From: Sva-07 sp031426215
GTDB lineage: Bacteria; Actinomycetota; Acidimicrobiia; Acidimicrobiales; Ilumatobacteraceae
Direction: 5' to 3'
Assembly (NCBI GenBank): GCA_031426215.1
Contig: JANPKU010000136.1
Coordinates: 1 to 7,452 of the forward strand
DNA: 7,452 bases
Each line of letters opens with the position of its first letter. The first letter of the stretch is position 1. Made by a program: the position numbers and the translations under genes. The notes beneath the pieces were generated by a model. That model was not told where the DNA came from. It did no database searches and was given only the letters and a program-made list of their open reading frames with translations. Shown here one piece after another: positions 5,240-7,452 of this stretch.

Positions 5240-6451
5240 ATGACGGACTTCTCGCTCAACCTCAACGAAGACCAGCTACAGATCCAGAAGTGGGTCCATG
5301 ACTTCGCCGAGGGCGTCATCCGTCCCGTCGCCGAGGAGTGGGACGAACGCGAGGAGTTCCCGTGGCCAGTCGTCGAGGAGGCCGCGCAGATCGGCCTGTA
5401 CGGGGTCGACTTCCTGATGAACGCAATGGGCGATCCCACAGGGTTGACGCTGCCGGTCGCTATCGAGGAACTGTTCTGGGGCGACGCCGGAATTGGTATG
5501 GCGATCATGGGCTCGGCTCTGGCTGCTGCGGGGATCGCCGGCAACGGCACGCCGGAGCAGGTCATGGAATGGGTTCCCCAGTGTTACGGCACCGCCGACA
5601 AGGTGATGCTCGGCGCGTTTTGTGTCAGCGAGCCCGACGCCGGCTCTGACGTTTCGAGCCTGCGCACCCGCGCCGTCTATGACGAGGCCAAGGACGAGTG
5701 GACGCTCAACGGCACCAAGGCGTGGATCACCAACGGTGGCATCGCCGATGTGCACGTGGTCGTCGCGAGCGTCGACGCTGAACTCAAGGGCAAGGGTCAG
5801 GCAAGCTTCATCGTCCCGCCCAACACGCCCGGACTGTCGCAGGGTCAGAAGTACAAGAAGCACGGCATCCGGGCCAGCCACACCGCAGAGGTGGTCCTCG
5901 ACGACGTCAAGGTTCCCGGATCGTGCCTGCTCGGTGGCAAGGAGAAACTCGACGCCAAGCTCGCCCGCGCCCGCGAGAACGTGTCGACCGGCAAGCAGCC
6001 CGCCATGGCGACGTTCGAGGCCACCCGTCCGGCCGTCGGCGCCCAGGCGCTCGGTGTCGCTCGTGCCGCCTACGAGTACGCGCTCGACTACGCGAAGGAG
6101 CGCCACGCATTCGGCAAGCCGATCATCATGAACCAGGCGATCGCGTTCAAGCTCGCCAACATGGCGACCGAGATCGACGCCAGCCGGCTCTTGATCTGGC
6201 GCGCTGCATGGCTCGCCAAGAACGGCACGTTCAAGAACGGCGAGGGCTCGATGTCGAAGTGGAAGGCATCGGAGACCGCAGTGCGTGTCACCGAGGAAGC
6301 GATTCAGATCCTCGGCGGCTATGGCTACACCCGCGAGTACCCGGTCGAGCGCTGGCACCGCGATGCGAAGATCCACACGATCTTCGAAGGCACGAGCGAG
6401 ATCCAGCAGCTGGTCATCTCCCGGGCGATATCAGGGATGCGTATCGAGTGA
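5240..6451 (+). CDS. Acyl-CoA dehydrogenase
   Basis: This 403-residue flavoprotein oxidises acyl-CoA to trans-2-enoyl-CoA, using FAD and passing electrons to electron-transfer flavoprotein, the first step of fatty acid beta-oxidation. Domain order is typical: an N-terminal helical domain (LNEDQLQIQKWVHDFA), a central beta domain with CVSEPDAGSD (128-137, signature 1) and WITNGG, and a C-terminal helical domain with RHAFGKPI and QILGGYGYTREYPVERWHRDAKI. The catalytic base is E383 in IFEGTSEIQ, at the place used by short- and medium-chain enzymes. Length is normal for the family and no key residue is missing. Chain length is not readable. ATG 5240 follows a GTG at 5237 that would add one residue; the -10 box ending at 5233 favours a leaderless start at one of them. 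It is transcribed alone, divergent from the lipase-like lipoprotein, and probably repressed through the tandem operators. Confidence 0.95.
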   Translation: MTDFSLNLNEDQLQIQKWVHDFAEGVIRPVAEEWDEREEFPWPVVEEAAQIGLYGVDFLMNAMGDPTGLTLPVAIEELFWGDAGIGMAIMGSALAAAGIAGNGTPEQVMEWVPQCYGTADKVMLGAFCVSEPDAGSDVSSLRTRAVYDEAKDEWTLNGTKAWITNGGIADVHVVVASVDAELKGKGQASFIVPPNTPGLSQGQKYKKHGIRASHTAEVVLDDVKVPGSCLLGGKEKLDAKLARARENVSTGKQPAMATFEATRPAVGAQALGVARAAYEYALDYAKERHAFGKPIIMNQAIAFKLANMATEIDASRLLIWRAAWLAKNGTFKNGEGSMSKWKASETAVRVTEEAIQILGGYGYTREYPVERWHRDAKIHTIFEGTSEIQQLVISRAISGMRIE

Positions 6452-6492
6452 CATCGTCCCAGGTTTCTGCGCCGGTTACCGAGCGCCGACCG

Positions 6493-6750
6493 TCAGGTTT
6501 CGGGACCGGCCGAGTCCCCGTCGTCTGAGTACGGCAGCGGGTGGTCGCCACCGAGTTCCGCGAACCGTTCGTTGAGGGAGACAGCGAGGAGGTCGCTGTC
6601 GAGTTCGGTCGGTACGAGGGCTTGGTACAAAATGGCTTCGATCTCGAGTGCGCTGTTCATTCCGCCTAACGCGAAGTAACGCCACCACAGATCCGAGTGC
6701 GACAGGCCGAGCTCTTTGCGGGCCTTCTCGAGTCGTTCGACGGTGTTCAT
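6493..6750 (-). CDS. Small protein of unknown function, partner of GAF-ANTAR gene
   Basis: This 85-residue soluble protein has no function I can name. It appears all-helical: residues 4-15 (VERLEKARKELG), a central LSHSDLWWRYFALGGMNSA (16-34) with a striking aromatic cluster W22-W23-Y25-F26 before GG, then EIEAILYQALVP and DLLAVSLNERFAELGG (53-68), and an acidic disordered tail after PLPY. I recall similar short actinobacterial proteins with an LWxRYFALGG core, sometimes beside ANTAR genes, but this is memory, not a search. Codon use matches its neighbours. ATG 6750 is preceded by GGAATAGG at good spacing. It begins six bases after the GAF-ANTAR stop, so the two are co-transcribed and perhaps translationally coupled. 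A helix-turn-helix-like or protein-binding role is possible; there is no clear DNA-binding motif. It is convergent with the acyl-CoA dehydrogenase. Confidence 0.8.
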   Translation of the reverse strand: MNTVERLEKARKELGLSHSDLWWRYFALGGMNSALEIEAILYQALVPTELDSDLLAVSLNERFAELGGDHPLPYSDDGDSAGPET

Positions 6751-6755
6751 CGGGA

Positions 6756-6763
6756 CCTATTCC
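6756..6763 (-). promoter_or_regulatory. Ribosome binding site of the 85-residue gene
   Basis: GGAATAGG on the minus strand ends five bases before ATG 6750. The TAG stop of the GAF-ANTAR gene lies inside it, so ribosomes ending the first gene are placed on the start of the second. It is the only good Shine-Dalgarno in the window. Confidence 0.6.
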
Positions 6764-7425
6764 GAGCCGTCCGGGCTGTCGAGCGTCGCAATGATGGCGA
6801 GGGCCTCGACGACAACGGTTGTGCCGTTCGAACGGGCGGCGCTCATCATCGAGGCGATGGCTTTGGCGGCATCGAGCTGGTCGCGATTCATGATCACGCC
6901 TTGCGCTTGGTGGATTGCTTGGCGGGCCTCGAGCGCTTCGGTGAAGCGCTGGTTCGACTGTTCCTCGGTAACGGCCTCGTCGGCGGTGGTGAGGATCTCT
7001 GACGCTTGTGCCGCGAAGAGCGCAGCGAGTTCCTGTTCGTGTGTGCCGAACGCCTTGTCGGTCGACGAGTAGATGTTGAGCGAACCCTGAGGTCGTTCGT
7101 GGGTCATCAACGGTGACGCCAAGATGCTGTGGATGCCTTGTTCGAGTGCGAGCGGGACGAAACTGGGCCACCTGGTCTCGTGCGCAAGCGACTCGGTGTA
7201 GAACCATCGGGCCTCAGCTTTCGCGTCAAGGCACGGACCTTCACCGGTGTCGTACTGGTGTTGGTCCATCGTCTTCACAGCGTCGTCTGTGGCAGCGACG
7301 GTCATCAGCCGACCGTGTCGTTCCAGGGTGACGCTGACACCGTCGGCGTTGGTGAGTGTGGCACCGGCGAGTGTGGTGACGAGCCGTAAGGCGGCGTCGA
7401 TCACGTCGGTACTGGGACGTGTCAT
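6757..7425 (-). CDS. GAF-ANTAR domain RNA-binding antiterminator-type regulator
   Basis: This 222-residue protein is a one-component regulator. Residues about 10-145 are a GAF sensor domain: VSVTLERHGRLMTVAATDD, the family-typical DTGEGPCLDA (59-68, with C65), RWPSF and the GSLNIYSS segment (114-121), then FGTHEQELAALFAAQAS. Residues about 160-213 are an ANTAR domain with the usual ALEARQAIHQAQGVIMNR start and the following helices DAAKAIASMMSAARSNGTTVVVEALAII. ANTAR domains bind paired hexaloop hairpins in leader RNA and prevent transcription termination. The signal sensed by this GAF domain is unknown; C65 could be redox-active, but that is speculation. ATG 7425 fits the usual family start; the frame stays open to the window edge and no good ribosome site is seen in the 27 bases available, so an upstream start cannot be excluded. 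It is first in a two-gene unit with the 85-residue protein. Confidence 0.88.
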   Translation of the reverse strand: MTRPSTDVIDAALRLVTTLAGATLTNADGVSVTLERHGRLMTVAATDDAVKTMDQHQYDTGEGPCLDAKAEARWFYTESLAHETRWPSFVPLALEQGIHSILASPLMTHERPQGSLNIYSSTDKAFGTHEQELAALFAAQASEILTTADEAVTEEQSNQRFTEALEARQAIHQAQGVIMNRDQLDAAKAIASMMSAARSNGTTVVVEALAIIATLDSPDGSE

Positions 7426-7452
7426 GGGTATCTGAAGGGCTGTTTGCGCCGA

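Noticed and set aside
5276..6376. A 366-codon open frame on the minus strand inside the acyl-CoA dehydrogenase gene
   Set aside because: The plus strand encodes a complete acyl-CoA dehydrogenase with every signature; the antisense translation shows no family features.
6475..6482. A third GTTACCGA operator half-site after the acyl-CoA dehydrogenase
   Set aside because: There is no GGTA partner at the right spacing and it lies at convergent gene ends; likely chance.
6452..6492. A terminator between the acyl-CoA dehydrogenase and the 85-residue gene
   Set aside because: Only a 4-base CGGT/ACCG symmetry around a single base and an 8-base direct repeat CAGGTTTC are visible; no stable hairpin was found.
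1..7452. Mobile element, CRISPR array, tRNA or rRNA
   Set aside because: No transposase or integrase motif, no spaced direct repeats of CRISPR size and no tRNA-like fold was seen; base composition and codon use are uniform.

Overview
The window reads as ordinary chromosome from a high-GC actinobacterium. Strong G/C preference at third codon positions, a GAF-ANTAR regulator, promoters of the TANNNT type placed about seven bases before start codons, and the styles of the thioesterase and acyl-CoA dehydrogenase all fit Actinobacteria. The Acidimicrobiia (Ilumatobacter-like marine lineages) are my best guess, but this is inference from protein style, not a search. I see no rRNA, tRNA, CRISPR array, insertion sequence, phage gene or attachment site.

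Layout: (1) 1-570, minus strand: N-terminal two-thirds or so of a PaaI-type hotdog-fold thioesterase with a long, low-complexity N-terminus, cut by the window edge. (2) 571-904: a 334-base divergent intergenic region with a 14-base tandem repeat and several inverted repeats but no convincing gene. (3) 905-2917, plus: a membrane O-acyltransferase fused to a periplasmic SGNH domain (OafA/OatA style). (4) 2918-3000: a short convergent gap holding a strong 11-bp hairpin terminator. (5) 3001-5124, minus: a large exported lipoprotein of alpha/beta-hydrolase type, resembling VolA-like surface lipases/lysophospholipases. (6) 5125-5239: a compact divergent control region with two tandem GTTACC-N4-GGTA operators that overlap a good -35/-10 promoter. 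(7) 5240-6451, plus: an acyl-CoA dehydrogenase with all signature motifs and the catalytic Glu. (8) 6493-7425, minus: a two-gene operon of a GAF-ANTAR antiterminator-type regulator followed six bases later by an 85-residue small protein of unknown function.

How the genes might work together: three of the six proteins handle acyl groups (thioesterase, lipase-like lipoprotein, acyl-CoA dehydrogenase). The lipoprotein and the dehydrogenase are divergently transcribed from one 115-base region with tandem operators, which suggests that release of fatty acids outside the cell and their oxidation inside it are controlled together. The regulator itself, probably TetR-like, is not in the window. The acyltransferase is a cell-envelope decoration gene and appears to be a separate unit. 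The GAF-ANTAR pair is a separate regulatory module whose RNA targets are not visible here. Nothing in the window is a clear new system. The most interesting items are the acyl-CoA dehydrogenase promoter/operator cluster, the uncharacterised partner of the ANTAR protein, and a hairpin sitting where the ribosome binding site of the lipoprotein gene should be.
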